From Lactococcus allomyrinae (lineage in GTDB: Bacteria > Bacillota > Bacilli > Lactobacillales > Streptococcaceae): a stretch of DNA of 54,925 nt. Shown here piece by piece: positions 9,086 to 18,025 of this stretch. A program made the translations under genes and the position numbers. The stretch lies in the NCBI RefSeq assembly GCF_003627095.1, contig NZ_CP032628.1, positions 1 through 54,925 of the forward strand, in the 5' to 3' direction. Every line of letters begins with the position of its first letter. The stretch's first letter is position 1. The notes under the pieces are model-generated. The model was not told the origin of the DNA. It saw only the letters and a program-made list of their open reading frames with translations, and searched no databases.

Positions 9086-9874
9086 TTAATTATTACTCAG
9101 GATTTTACGTTGTTCTTCGACCTTTTTTTGATTTTCCTTAACGGTTTTGATTTGGGTTTGGATGCCAGCAATTGAGTTATTATTAGACTTAATTTGAGCG
9201 AAAATCTCCTTTTGTTGGTCAACCGTTTTTAAGTCCATATCCGCTAAGTAAAGTTGATTTTCTTTATTCAATGCTTTGATTTGAGCGTTAAATTTGGCGA
9301 TGTCTTTGTCGTATGCTTTAATTTTTTCTTCGACATCTTGACGAGCATAATCCTTATATTGAGCCACATAAAAGTCCAAGGGCTTGGCTTGGTAAGAGGC
9401 ATTATTTTTAGAAACATTCTTTTGAGTGACCGCAATTCCACCCACCGTATACGATTGATTTTGATTGTCTTTAAGTGTGAGCGTGTTAATGATTTGTTTG
9501 AAATTTGGAGCGACATTTGGGATAAAGACCACGTAATAATTGGCATTAATTTTCTCAACAGAGGCTTCAATTTTCTGTTGAGTGCGTCCATTATAAGTTT
9601 CAATTTTAAGGGTATCTGTTGGCACAACTTCATCACTTTTCAAATAAAAACTCGTGACGAGTAAGTTACTTTTTTCATAATAATCTGCCCGCTCAAAGAC
9701 AATTTTGCTTGTTTTATTTTCGACATTCAGGACACGGCCAATTGAGGTGGTGACGACAGGCTGCATTTTCTTTTTGATGATGCCACTGGATAAAAAACCA
9801 ATCATGATGACGACACAAAGTACAATTGGAATGAAGTAGCGAAGGTTATATTTATCGTAAATTAATGATTTCAT
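9086..9874 (-). CDS. membrane-anchored coiled-coil protein of the transfer region
   Basis: The 262-aa protein has one N-terminal transmembrane helix (about residues 14-31), an extracellular β-rich middle and a C-terminal coiled coil (about 175-260) rich in Lys, Gln and Asn. It ends the upstream transfer operon just before the oriT candidate. No family motif is recognised. Topology suggests a wall-side structural component, which is inference. Confidence 0.58.
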   Translation of the reverse strand: MKSLIYDKYNLRYFIPIVLCVVIMIGFLSSGIIKKKMQPVVTTSIGRVLNVENKTSKIVFERADYYEKSNLLVTSFYLKSDEVVPTDTLKIETYNGRTQQKIEASVEKINANYYVVFIPNVAPNFKQIINTLTLKDNQNQSYTVGGIAVTQKNVSKNNASYQAKPLDFYVAQYKDYARQDVEEKIKAYDKDIAKFNAQIKALNKENQLYLADMDLKTVDQQKEIFAQIKSNNNSIAGIQTQIKTVKENQKKVEEQRKILSNN

Positions 9875-9882
9875 TCGTTCTC

Positions 9883-10506
9883 CTACAACTCTAAACCGAG
9901 TTCTTTTTCTTTGGGTTTTTGGTACTGCTCACGGTCATGATGTTCAATGCGTTGTTGGTCAACGGTATGCTCTAATAAATCGTATTGTTTTTGACTATGA
10001 ATATCATAAAAAGGTTGAACAAGTGGCTTGTCATCTTCTAAAACTTCAAGCTGACTTTCATAAATTTCAAGCTGTGTTTTAAAGTATTGGAGCGAAGTAT
10101 TTTTAAATCTCGGCTCGTTTGGTTCGAGCTGATAATTTAAAACATAATGGGCAAGTCGTTGTTGATATTCAAGCTCTTTTACTTTCAACTTTCGGTACTC
10201 ATTGGGTGGGATAAGGGCTTGTTTTGCGACATCATGATCGAAAAATTCATCTTCTAAGATAATCGTTTTTTCTAATGAGATGATGTCTTCAACTAGTTCA
10301 TTTGGAGCATCTGACAGATTTACAACACTGTCTAAATCAGACAACGCATACGTTAATTCTGCCACATTAAGAATGGGCGAGAAATAGGTTCTTTGACTGT
10401 CATTGACCACTAAACCTAGAATATTTTCTTCTCGATGTCCAATGAAGAGGTCATCATCAGGAAGCATTTTTTCATAAAATTGTTTGGGGATTTTAACGAG
10501 CAACAT
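9883..10506 (-). CDS. hypothetical transfer-region protein, acidic
   Basis: The 207-aa acidic protein has no transmembrane segment or recognised motif. I place the start at ATG 10506 (MLLVKIPKQFYEKM) because AAAGGAG lies the right distance upstream. An upstream in-frame ATG at 10566 would overlap the SSB gene and lacks such a site. It lies between the SSB and the coiled-coil membrane protein and is probably co-transcribed with both. Confidence 0.58.
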   Translation of the reverse strand: MLLVKIPKQFYEKMLPDDDLFIGHREENILGLVVNDSQRTYFSPILNVAELTYALSDLDSVVNLSDAPNELVEDIISLEKTIILEDEFFDHDVAKQALIPPNEYRKLKVKELEYQQRLAHYVLNYQLEPNEPRFKNTSLQYFKTQLEIYESQLEVLEDDKPLVQPFYDIHSQKQYDLLEHTVDQQRIEHHDREQYQKPKEKELGLEL

Positions 10507-10565
10507 GGCTTTTCTCCTTTTGTTTTTTGTTGGAGCTGACGGTGTCAACATGATAAAAAGAGACA

Positions 10566-11018
10566 TTAGAAAATGTCTCTGTCTTCTTCGGGAAGTGTCA
10601 TTTGTTCAATGGCTGCAGTAAAATCTCTATTAGGGTCATAGCCTGCAAATATAGCAGAAGGGTGTGCGTTTAGGGACGTTTGTTCCCCTTCATTTTTGGC
10701 TTTTGAGAGCAAGCTCCAATTCATCACGTGTGTTTTAGTGTAGTATTGTTTTTTCCCATCACTGCCTTGAACAACATCCGTTTGTGTGCGCCCGACGATA
10801 CTAATTAAGTCGCCTTTCATGCATAATTTCGAGAAGTTCGTGGCTTCGTTTCCTCTGAGGGAAATCGTGATAAAATCACTCTCGTAAGTGCCTGCTCTAC
10901 TTTTATAGTTCCGTGTGCAAGCAATCGTCGTATTCGCAAACACTTGATTGTTTTTTTCGTCGACCCGATAGTCAGGATTTTTGGTCAATCGACCTTCAAC
11001 AATATGTAAATTTATCAT
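10566..11018 (-). CDS. ssb: single-stranded DNA-binding protein (transfer region)
   Basis: The 150-aa protein begins with an OB-fold of SSB type (INLHIVEGRLTKNPDYRV, with TTIACTRNYKSRAGTYESDF and VGRTQTDVV). The C-terminus is acidic (PEEDRDIF) and ends in Phe like the DDDLPF tip of canonical SSBs. It is more divergent than the second SSB on this plasmid (49424-49879). It would coat single-stranded plasmid DNA during transfer or replication. A terminator separates it from the TIR gene, so it probably has its own promoter. Confidence 0.85.
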   Translation of the reverse strand: MINLHIVEGRLTKNPDYRVDEKNNQVFANTTIACTRNYKSRAGTYESDFITISLRGNEATNFSKLCMKGDLISIVGRTQTDVVQGSDGKKQYYTKTHVMNWSLLSKAKNEGEQTSLNAHPSAIFAGYDPNRDFTAAIEQMTLPEEDRDIF

Positions 11019-11043
11019 TTTTGATACTCACTTTCTTTAAAAG

Positions 11044-11064
11044 AAAAAAAGCAGTTAAAACTGC
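11044..11064 (-). terminator. terminator downstream of the TIR gene
   Basis: Stem GCAGTT (11051-11056) and AACTGC (11059-11064) with a T run on the minus strand (A run at 11044-11050), just after the TIR-domain gene. The plus side is also T-rich, so it may act in both directions. Confidence 0.65.
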
Positions 11065-11076
11065 CTTTTTCCCATA

Positions 11077-12132
11077 TTATTTTAGCTTTTTTAATTTTTT
11101 AGATAACGCTTTATATAAATCAAAATCACTCTGCTCCTGCAAGTCATAGTATTTATAGTCTCCAAGGTTTAATAACATTTGAGAAGGGTCAACCTTATCT
11201 AAGCGAACGATAAACCATTTTTTTGACAGTCCATGACTGGATATAATTCTATTATAAAATGTCTTTAACTCTTCCTTTGCATTCATCGAAGTTAATGTCG
11301 CACTACTCAAAAAAACTAGCCACAGATCAGAGGTCTCTATGCCTTGCTGTATATTTTCCATTATACTGTCGCCAAAGTCAATATCTTGCTGATCCCACCA
11401 TACATTTAAACCATAAGACTGTAATTGAGAAACAATTTTATTGACTTCATCTTTATTTTGATGGCTATATGAAATAAAGACCTTCTTTTTTTCAGGTTTT
11501 TTAAAACCTATTCCTTTATTTTCTAAACCACGTTTAGAATCAAATAAAACCACACCTGAGACTTGTAATTTAATTTCTTCCAAATCCATGAGTTGATGAA
11601 TTGATGCAACGTTATATTGTTGTTGGTGCATTCCATCAATCAACTCACGTAACCCAAAACTAAAGTCTATCTGATAAGAATATTGTTTTGTTAGTAAAAC
11701 AATTTCCTCAAAGTTTTCTAATGTTTCAATAACCAAACCATATTCTAAACGATAAGGAACGTTATTAGCAAAAATGTTAAGAACTCCATCATTACTAACT
11801 AATTGATTTATTTTATCTATAAATTCATAACTCGTATCATAATCTTCATATGGCATTTTTATAGTAATTGTTTTTTTCATTAAATTATTTATCCTATTTA
11901 AAAATATAATGTTTTGTTCATCTAATTTTACCACAACTTCCGTTCTGTTAAGCGTTCTCAAATGAGTTTCAAAATTTATTTTTAATAAATAGGATAATTT
12001 ATAATTTTGTGAGACACCAAATATTGTCTGATTAATTTCAAATCTCATTTTTTTCCAATTATTACTCTGTTTTTCTAAAAGATTTTTACAAAAATCAAAG
12101 TCGTATATTTTTTCAAATTTTTCTTCAATCAT
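11077..12132 (-). CDS. TIR-domain protein, candidate anti-phage defence cargo
   Basis: The 351-aa protein has an unassigned N-terminal region (about 1-210) and a C-terminal TIR domain (about 215-345). The domain starts with KKVFISYSHQNKDEV, followed by LNVWWDQQDIDFG, a hydrophobic LWLVFLSSAT strand and NAKEELKTFY, whose Glu sits where TIR NADases carry the catalytic Glu. Bacterial TIR proteins often cleave NAD in phage defence (Thoeris, CBASS, TIR-STING). No partner gene such as thsA or a cyclase is adjacent, so this would be a single-protein system if it is defensive. Its base composition is more AT-rich than the flanking transfer genes, and it has its own terminator, suggesting inserted cargo. 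A role in transfer is the alternative. Confidence 0.8.
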   Translation of the reverse strand: MIEEKFEKIYDFDFCKNLLEKQSNNWKKMRFEINQTIFGVSQNYKLSYLLKINFETHLRTLNRTEVVVKLDEQNIIFLNRINNLMKKTITIKMPYEDYDTSYEFIDKINQLVSNDGVLNIFANNVPYRLEYGLVIETLENFEEIVLLTKQYSYQIDFSFGLRELIDGMHQQQYNVASIHQLMDLEEIKLQVSGVVLFDSKRGLENKGIGFKKPEKKKVFISYSHQNKDEVNKIVSQLQSYGLNVWWDQQDIDFGDSIMENIQQGIETSDLWLVFLSSATLTSMNAKEELKTFYNRIISSHGLSKKWFIVRLDKVDPSQMLLNLGDYKYYDLQEQSDFDLYKALSKKLKKLK

Positions 12133-12150
12133 TTTTGACAGCCCCTTTCT

Positions 12151-12762
12151 TTATTTTGTAGTGATAATTTCAACGTCAGAGATTTTATTATCTGTGATGG
12201 ATAACCAAAGCAACTGTGTTTTAGATTGGGTTTCATTTGTCGTTACTGGCGTTTCATCATAATGCAACTCGACATAAAACCGATCAGGTTCTGAAGCACT
12301 CGGAGTAACATTGGCAGATTGATACTTTTGACTGACCAATTGCACCTCTCCTGAGGAAGTATCCACTTGTTTTGTGGTCAACCATTTGTTGGTCAGTGCC
12401 ACTAAACTCTCCGTCGTGGATTGAATGTTTAACTGCTCATAAGCGGTTTTAGTCATGATTTTCGAGAGGAGTGTAGAACGTTCAAGGAGGGATTGCACCG
12501 TTAAATCGTAAGTGACATCCGTCATTAAGAATTGGCTCACAAGGTCTTGTGTTTCTTGACTGACTTCGACTTTTTCTTCTTTTGATGATGAGGTGGAGCT
12601 TGAAGACTCAGGCATTGAAGCTTTTGTTTTAGTTTCCTTATTCGTGATATATTCTTGTGACACTCGCTCTATGGGGTGTTTCCTTGCTTGAAGGAACGAA
12701 AACAACGCAAGAAGAGCTAGAACAAGCGTTAGTGTTATGATAATGAGTGATTTCTTTTTCAT
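12151..12762 (-). CDS. VirB8/TcpC-like membrane-anchored transfer protein
   Basis: The 203-aa protein has one N-terminal helix (about residues 5-23), a Ser/Lys-rich linker (45-65) and a C-terminal α+β domain. Size and layout match the NTF2-like VirB8-type proteins of Gram-positive type IV systems. It resembles the 160-aa protein on the other side of the wall hydrolase (13949-14431) in layout, so the two may be paired scaffold subunits. Fold assignment is inference from topology. Confidence 0.55.
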   Translation of the reverse strand: MKKKSLIIITLTLVLALLALFSFLQARKHPIERVSQEYITNKETKTKASMPESSSSTSSSKEEKVEVSQETQDLVSQFLMTDVTYDLTVQSLLERSTLLSKIMTKTAYEQLNIQSTTESLVALTNKWLTTKQVDTSSGEVQLVSQKYQSANVTPSASEPDRFYVELHYDETPVTTNETQSKTQLLWLSITDNKISDVEIITTK

Positions 12763-12771
12763 GATTTTTCC

Positions 12772-13962
12772 TTATTTGGGTGGTCTAATAATTGAAGCAA
12801 CGCCCTCGGCATGATAGGTATAGGTGCTCGTGTGGACTGGCGCACCCCCGCCTTGCTCATAAAGCACATAGCGGTTATTGCCTAGTACCTTTCCAACGAC
12901 GCCTGTATGCCCATTCGTGCCATCTGAAACCCATCCGTCCACTACTCCGCCCGGCTGATAATTAATCACATCTCCTGCTTTTAAGTCTGTGTACTTGGGC
13001 TGTTTAATAATTGTCCATTGATGGCTCGTCCATTGTTCAGGACTATTCGCAAATAAACCTGAAGCACCATTGGGGGCGAGTGGTCTAAAGTGTGAGATAG
13101 ATTCCACATAATAGGCAGATAAGTCATAACACTGAGCGCCGTAGGCGTCATCAATATCAAGCGATTGCCCCAGCAGTTTATCCAAGACGGACAGCCCTTG
13201 TCCGCCTGAGCTAGAACCACCTGAAAGATAGTTATACCATTGTTCAGCTGTCCTTAAATGTTTCTCTTTTCCATCATTTCCAGCACTTGGGGCATTGTCC
13301 CACCCCACCGAATATTCAAGGTTCCCATACCACCATTTGGCAGCATCTGTGGCTGTTTTAAAGGACTGGGTTAAATACTTTTTATAGCTCGGCGCATAAC
13401 TGTCTGCATTTCTTAAATATTCAAACTGAGTGTCAATTCGCCACCAGTCTTTGTTTATTTTTTTTGCGTAATGGATTAAGCCAATCAATCGTGGTCCGTC
13501 CCATTGCATCATTCCCCCAGCGTAACCAATGCCATCTGCAGGGTAATTTCCATTAGGGTAAGTCAAAACAAACCAATTGATGGCTGCTTTTTTTGTGTCT
13601 GAAATCACGAAAGCAGGTTGATTGTAAAGGTCTGCCATGGTGATGGTTCCCCAGTTTCGCTTTTGAACACTGGTCGGGTCTCCTCCTGATTCTGCATCCC
13701 AGTTTGAAAGTGTTCCTGCAATCTGCTGGAGGGAGGCATTTTCTTTTTTCATCTCTGAAACAATCGCCATCGCATTCACTAAGGCTTGCCCTGAAACGGG
13801 CGCATTGCCCTCTGGAATGACATTATTTGAGGCGTTATTCTTTAAGGAAGCCATTCCCAAAAAGAGAAAGACAAGCATGACAAGTGCCGTGATAAAAAAG
13901 CCACTCCATCCTGTGATTGAAGTGATGACCCACATCATGATTTTTCTTTTATTCATTGGCAA
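12772..13962 (-). CDS. bifunctional peptidoglycan hydrolase of the type IV secretion system (lysozyme-like + CHAP)
   Basis: The 396-aa protein has an N-terminal transmembrane helix (about 12-35), a phage-tail-lysozyme-like domain (about 60-245, motif NWDAESGGDPTS) and a C-terminal CHAP amidase/endopeptidase domain (about 265-396). In the CHAP domain AYGAQCYDLSAYY carries the catalytic Cys and NGHTGVVGKV the His. This is the VirB1/TcpG/TrsG-type wall-opening enzyme of Gram-positive conjugation machines. It overlaps the upstream VirB8-like gene by 14 bp. Confidence 0.88.
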   Translation of the reverse strand: MPMNKRKIMMWVITSITGWSGFFITALVMLVFLFLGMASLKNNASNNVIPEGNAPVSGQALVNAMAIVSEMKKENASLQQIAGTLSNWDAESGGDPTSVQKRNWGTITMADLYNQPAFVISDTKKAAINWFVLTYPNGNYPADGIGYAGGMMQWDGPRLIGLIHYAKKINKDWWRIDTQFEYLRNADSYAPSYKKYLTQSFKTATDAAKWWYGNLEYSVGWDNAPSAGNDGKEKHLRTAEQWYNYLSGGSSSGGQGLSVLDKLLGQSLDIDDAYGAQCYDLSAYYVESISHFRPLAPNGASGLFANSPEQWTSHQWTIIKQPKYTDLKAGDVINYQPGGVVDGWVSDGTNGHTGVVGKVLGNNRYVLYEQGGGAPVHTSTYTYHAEGVASIIRPPK

Positions 13963-14431
13963 CTACCGTATAACTTTGTATATTCAAAGCTGTGCCATAA
14001 GTTTGTCCCACATTAATGACGATTGAAAACATCCGTTGCTTTCCTTGATAAGTGCCCGTTACTTCATAAGTGATAAAAATATTATAAGATTCATCTTGCG
14101 TCGCTTGTTTAATCTTATAAATAATGGCTGTTCCATGTCCATATTGTTCAAAATAGTTCTCTGTATCTGTCGATACCCCTTGTATTGAATTAAATGTCTT
14201 CACTTTATCTTTATCAAATAGAAAAAAAGTCGCCACAAATTCATTGGACTTTTTCAAAATATCTGGACTCACTTCTATTTTTTGTTCTGCAGAACTTTGC
14301 GACGTGATAAATTTTTTAGGTGGTGCAACTTCTTGTGCTTTGGGCAAGGTCGAAAACCAAAAGGCAAAAGCTGAACCTAAAAGAAGGAGAATTAAGCCAA
14401 TCACTATCCCTATTTTTGTCCTTTTTTTCAT
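13949..14431 (-). CDS. VirB8-like membrane-anchored transfer protein
   Basis: The 160-aa protein has one N-terminal helix (about 8-26) and a C-terminal α+β domain consistent with an NTF2-like fold (about 50-158). It is translationally coupled to virB4 (one-base overlap) and to the wall hydrolase (14-bp overlap). This order, VirB4 then VirB8-like then lytic enzyme, is common in Gram-positive T4SS operons. Sequence motifs are too weak to be certain. Confidence 0.6.
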   Translation of the reverse strand: MKKRTKIGIVIGLILLLLGSAFAFWFSTLPKAQEVAPPKKFITSQSSAEQKIEVSPDILKKSNEFVATFFLFDKDKVKTFNSIQGVSTDTENYFEQYGHGTAIIYKIKQATQDESYNIFITYEVTGTYQGKQRMFSIVINVGQTYGTALNIQSYTVVANE

Positions 14432-17070
14432 TAAGCTCCCCCTTGAAAGAGTGATAGTTCATGAGGGGTGGCATAGTGGTACATTTCCAGTCCCCGCTCT
14501 CCAGTCCCTGATAGAATCAATTCACTTCCGATATTTTTATCCACTTTAAAATGTTGTAAGGCGTGATAATCACTTTCCTTGAAATAGCCTGAGAAATTAT
14601 TTTTTATCGTTTGAATACTCGTGTTCGATTGCCTCATCCATGCTTTATACTGACATAGACCAATAATGGCTTTTAAGTTTTGCACGGCAAGCCCTGGGTT
14701 GCCACTCATCTGTGCTGCATTATCAGGAATCATCGTTTCAATCAACTGTGTCGCAAGTGCGACACCATAATAGAATTTCCGATTTTCCCGCAAAGCTTCG
14801 AGAAACATCTCTGTTGCCTGAAGCTTATAAGGATTTAACACATTATGACATTCATCAACCACAATAAGCGAGCGGACAATCTCCTCAAAGGATATTTGTC
14901 CTGTTTCATAGCGATGTTTTTCTTTTCGTCCTCGATTTTGAGCCATTGAAAAAAGAAGGGAGAGCGTCACATCAAAAAGAATATCTGCATCTCCTGTTGT
15001 TTCGGTCGTGATATTAGAAATATCAAAAGTGATGAATCGGCTGGTTAGAATATTATCCATTGTGGTATGTCCCACAAAGGTTGAGCGTTTCCGAGTGATA
15101 ACATTTTTTGTCATTTTGATGAGGCGCTGTGTGGTCTGAGGGTCAACGTCTTTCACTTTCCCACTGACAAGATAGCGATAAAAATCGTCAAAGGTCGGAT
15201 AGTCTTGATTCGCCAAGCCAGTAATATCGAATTGCTTCCATTGGTATCCTTTCCCTAAAACAAAAAAGTCTTGATAGAAATCATCAAGAATACTATTGAC
15301 GTCCAACACTTCATCTTTTGTGAAGTCTATCCAGTTTTTAAAACGGTTAATCGTTTTAGAAATGTGGAGATTATAGCTCCCCCAAATATCTTTAGTGACA
15401 TCGTCACTCTCATCTCCCCCTAAAGACAACAAAGGCAGGACCTGTAACATATTGACCAGCCCCCTTGTTCCATCAAGAGGTAAATAATCACCTCCAAGCC
15501 AGCGAGTTAACTCTTTAAACTCTCTCGCCTTATCAAAAACGTAAACAAAGTTTCCAACAATAAAGTTGGAGATCGTTAACTTTTTAAGGAAAGTAGACTT
15601 CCCACTCCCTTTCATTCCTGAGATAAAGATGTCGTAAGACAGACGGTCTGCTGTTTTTGTAAAAATATCCAAATACACCGAACATTGTGTCTTGGTTCGT
15701 CCAAAATATTGCCCTGTGGGGTCACTCAAATAAGTTTGATTATGCGCAAAGCCAAGTGCCAAAGCAAGGGCTGAACGCTCCACTCCCTCTCTTGATATGC
15801 TCATTTTGCTTTGAAAATCCGAGGAAACAAACCGACTTGACCAGTCATAAAAGCCCATATTATTATAAACTTGGACTTGTGTGCCTTTACCACTCGTATT
15901 TTTAGCAATCGTATCCACTTTATCATTCAAGGTTTTTAAATCTGGTGCAGAGACCAACATTCGAATCGTGATTTCTTTAATCACTTCTCCATCATTGTCC
16001 ATATCAAAGGCTTTTTGTCTTAAAATATTGTACTGTTGTTGGGCACGGTCTTTATTGGTGTCGTTTCTGGCTTTCTTGTATTTCTTTTTAGAGACTTCAA
16101 TGGAGTCAGACATCATTTTTGCATAATTGACTTCTTCCTTCATGCGATAGTCCACTGTAGTCGCATCCACATCCACATGATGCGTGAAGTTTTGAAGCCA
16201 GCCGTTGTTCACATTTGTAGAGAGCGCCGTCACCACGACGATGGCCTCCTCGTATCCATTGACAGGGATATGATTGGCGTAATCAAAACAAATGTCTGAA
16301 GGCGCTGTTTTTTCAATAAAGTTTTCAGCCTCTGTTTTTTTCTGCAGTTCTCCTCGGTTCAACAACTCAAACAAGATTTCAACTTCTTCTTGTTCTAATT
16401 TTTGAAGCCCCAATAATTTCCCACCTGCCCCTTGTACCTGACGTAAGCGGTCATCTAATTCCTCCTCGGTTTGTCCATAAATCGCAATGAAGGAGCGTTT
16501 ACTCTTAAATTCTTCTTCAACCACCTTTAATTTGCGGATTTCTTCTTTAAGATAATTATCCTTAATTTCATTAAGGCGTTGAATGCCAGCTTTCCCTGAA
16601 AATTTAGTCAATAAATAGGCTTGGTTCTTTGAGTTATTTTCAGGGAAATTCATATAAATTTCTTTAAATGGATAAGTAAAATTTTTGTGAAAAGACCAAT
16701 ATTTTACCTTAATCGCACCATATTCTTCTTCAGATTGTCCTGCTAAATCATAGCCTTTAACCGCCAGCAAGTAAGAATATTCTTCTTTTCCATCAATCGT
16801 GGCATGAAGCCGTCCCGCAGAATCAATGGGGCGATCGATGGGGTAAGTCAACAAAGTGTTTTTCTTTAAGTTGAAATACTTCCCAAAGTCCTGCTTTATT
16901 TTTGAGAGGGGACGATTGTCGCTTTTTTCTTTATCCAAAGCTTGTTTTTTATCTTGAGGTCTGGGTTCAGATTTTTCTTCTTTATTTTTAAGCACCTTTA
17001 AAAAATCAAAAGGATGCTTTTTCTTTTCGTCCTTTTGAGAAGCTTCTTCGATGAAATTATAATTCTTCAT
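14431..17070 (-). CDS. VirB4-family conjugation ATPase
   Basis: The 879-aa protein carries Walker A (ISGMKGSGKSTFLKKL, about residue 490) and Walker B (SLIVVDECHNVLNP, about 735), followed by REN and ATQ motifs (EALRENRKF, VALATQL), as in VirB4/TrsE ATPases. The N-terminal ~150 residues are charged and probably contact the membrane platform. It powers assembly or substrate passage in the type IV secretion system. It overlaps the coiled-coil gene upstream by 14 bp and the VirB8-like gene downstream by 1 bp, placing it in one operon. Confidence 0.92.
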   Translation of the reverse strand: MKNYNFIEEASQKDEKKKHPFDFLKVLKNKEEKSEPRPQDKKQALDKEKSDNRPLSKIKQDFGKYFNLKKNTLLTYPIDRPIDSAGRLHATIDGKEEYSYLLAVKGYDLAGQSEEEYGAIKVKYWSFHKNFTYPFKEIYMNFPENNSKNQAYLLTKFSGKAGIQRLNEIKDNYLKEEIRKLKVVEEEFKSKRSFIAIYGQTEEELDDRLRQVQGAGGKLLGLQKLEQEEVEILFELLNRGELQKKTEAENFIEKTAPSDICFDYANHIPVNGYEEAIVVVTALSTNVNNGWLQNFTHHVDVDATTVDYRMKEEVNYAKMMSDSIEVSKKKYKKARNDTNKDRAQQQYNILRQKAFDMDNDGEVIKEITIRMLVSAPDLKTLNDKVDTIAKNTSGKGTQVQVYNNMGFYDWSSRFVSSDFQSKMSISREGVERSALALALGFAHNQTYLSDPTGQYFGRTKTQCSVYLDIFTKTADRLSYDIFISGMKGSGKSTFLKKLTISNFIVGNFVYVFDKAREFKELTRWLGGDYLPLDGTRGLVNMLQVLPLLSLGGDESDDVTKDIWGSYNLHISKTINRFKNWIDFTKDEVLDVNSILDDFYQDFFVLGKGYQWKQFDITGLANQDYPTFDDFYRYLVSGKVKDVDPQTTQRLIKMTKNVITRKRSTFVGHTTMDNILTSRFITFDISNITTETTGDADILFDVTLSLLFSMAQNRGRKEKHRYETGQISFEEIVRSLIVVDECHNVLNPYKLQATEMFLEALRENRKFYYGVALATQLIETMIPDNAAQMSGNPGLAVQNLKAIIGLCQYKAWMRQSNTSIQTIKNNFSGYFKESDYHALQHFKVDKNIGSELILSGTGERGLEMYHYATPHELSLFQGGA

Positions 17071-17497
17071 TTTTCAACTCTCCTACAATCGCACTCGTTT
17101 TCTCACGCAGTTGAGTTGCGACTTGATTGACTTCAAGCTCGACATCTTCTGAACGTGTTGAAATCAATGTTTTAATGGCTTCAAGCGTCTCATTCGCTTT
17201 TTTGCGTGCTTGTTTGAGTGCTGCAGGACGAGCTTTTTCAAGTTGTTCCATTTCATCAAACAAACGATTGATTTCATTTTTGGTTTCATCATGCCTTTGC
17301 TTTTCCTCATCAAGCGCCTGTTTTCGTTCGTCTTGAATGAAAGCGATAAAATCAAAAGCATCCAAAGGAGCAACCCTAGGCGATGATTGAGGGTGTTGTT
17401 CTGATGTGGCAATCTCCACAGTGTCTTGTTCTTGACTATTTTTCGCTTCAGCGTTGTGATTGACGAAATCGTATTTCATTTGTTTCTCCTCTTTCAT
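17057..17497 (-). CDS. coiled-coil transfer protein, function unknown
   Basis: The 146-aa soluble protein is rich in Glu, Lys and Arg, with a long heptad-like stretch (about 55-140). A good AGGAG site precedes the start (GAAAGAGGAGAAACAAATGA gives two close ATGs; the first is at 17497). It overlaps virB4 by 14 bp. It may be a VirB4 partner; nothing more can be said. Confidence 0.58.
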   Translation of the reverse strand: MKEEKQMKYDFVNHNAEAKNSQEQDTVEIATSEQHPQSSPRVAPLDAFDFIAFIQDERKQALDEEKQRHDETKNEINRLFDEMEQLEKARPAALKQARKKANETLEAIKTLISTRSEDVELEVNQVATQLREKTSAIVGELKNEEL

Positions 17498-17507
17498 AAA
17501 TAAATTT

Positions 17508-17708
17508 TCATTGCAAAATTATTGTGGCTATTATAACTCTCGTTATCCCTAAAACAATATAACTAAAATAGATGAAGCCTCCAACTTGGAAATTTAGTTT
17601 CCAATACTTTTCCCAACTAAACGTTTTTTTATTCTTATTTGACCCGTTAATGATTAAATTGAACATCGTTAAGAAAAGCCAAAAACCAACTGACCAAGTA
17701 AAAAACAT
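17508..17708 (-). CDS. small two-helix membrane protein of the transfer operon
   Basis: The 66-aa protein has two hydrophobic segments (about 2-18 and 40-62) joined by a basic loop. It overlaps the upstream 105-aa gene by one base and lies 10 bp before the coiled-coil gene. Small membrane proteins of this sort are usual between VirB3- and VirB4-like genes. No specific family is recognised. Confidence 0.55.
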   Translation of the reverse strand: MFFTWSVGFWLFLTMFNLIINGSNKNKKTFSWEKYWKLNFQVGGFIYFSYIVLGITRVIIATIILQ

Positions 17709-18025
17709 TATTTTATTTCTCCTCTTATTGCTTTATTTTTAGTGAAATCATATCGTCCCCTTTGACAAAAGAGGTAAGTGTAAATTACCCTATAATTTCG
17801 CATATTTTTATTTGAACGGCTCCGCATGGTCAGCCAAAAGGTCAGCCCTACGACAAAGGCGAGCCACAAATATCGGACAACATCAATAGGAACAACGAAA
17901 TAAGAGGTAAGTGCCGCAAACACAGCCCCAAAGATAAACACCAGTAATTGTGATTCATCCCAAAGGTCGTTTTCTGTTCCGTTTTTTACTTTGTATTGTC
18001 TTGGCTCTTGTGTATGATTAGGCAT
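17708..18025 (-). CDS. VirB3-like small membrane protein
   Basis: The 105-aa protein has two adjacent transmembrane helices (about 28-47 and 52-68) flanked by charged ends, the layout of VirB3/TcpE/PrgI-type platform proteins. It lies upstream of virB4 and downstream of the VirB6-like gene, overlapping the latter by 8 bp. The VirB3 assignment rests on size, topology and position. Confidence 0.55.
   Translation of the reverse strand: MPNHTQEPRQYKVKNGTENDLWDESQLLVFIFGAVFAALTSYFVVPIDVVRYLWLAFVVGLTFWLTMRSRSNKNMRNYRVIYTYLFCQRGRYDFTKNKAIRGEIK

Noticed and set aside
9254-9664. 136-codon plus-strand frame opposite the coiled-coil membrane gene
   Set aside because: Shadow of the minus-strand gene; hydrophobic low-complexity product and no ribosome binding site.
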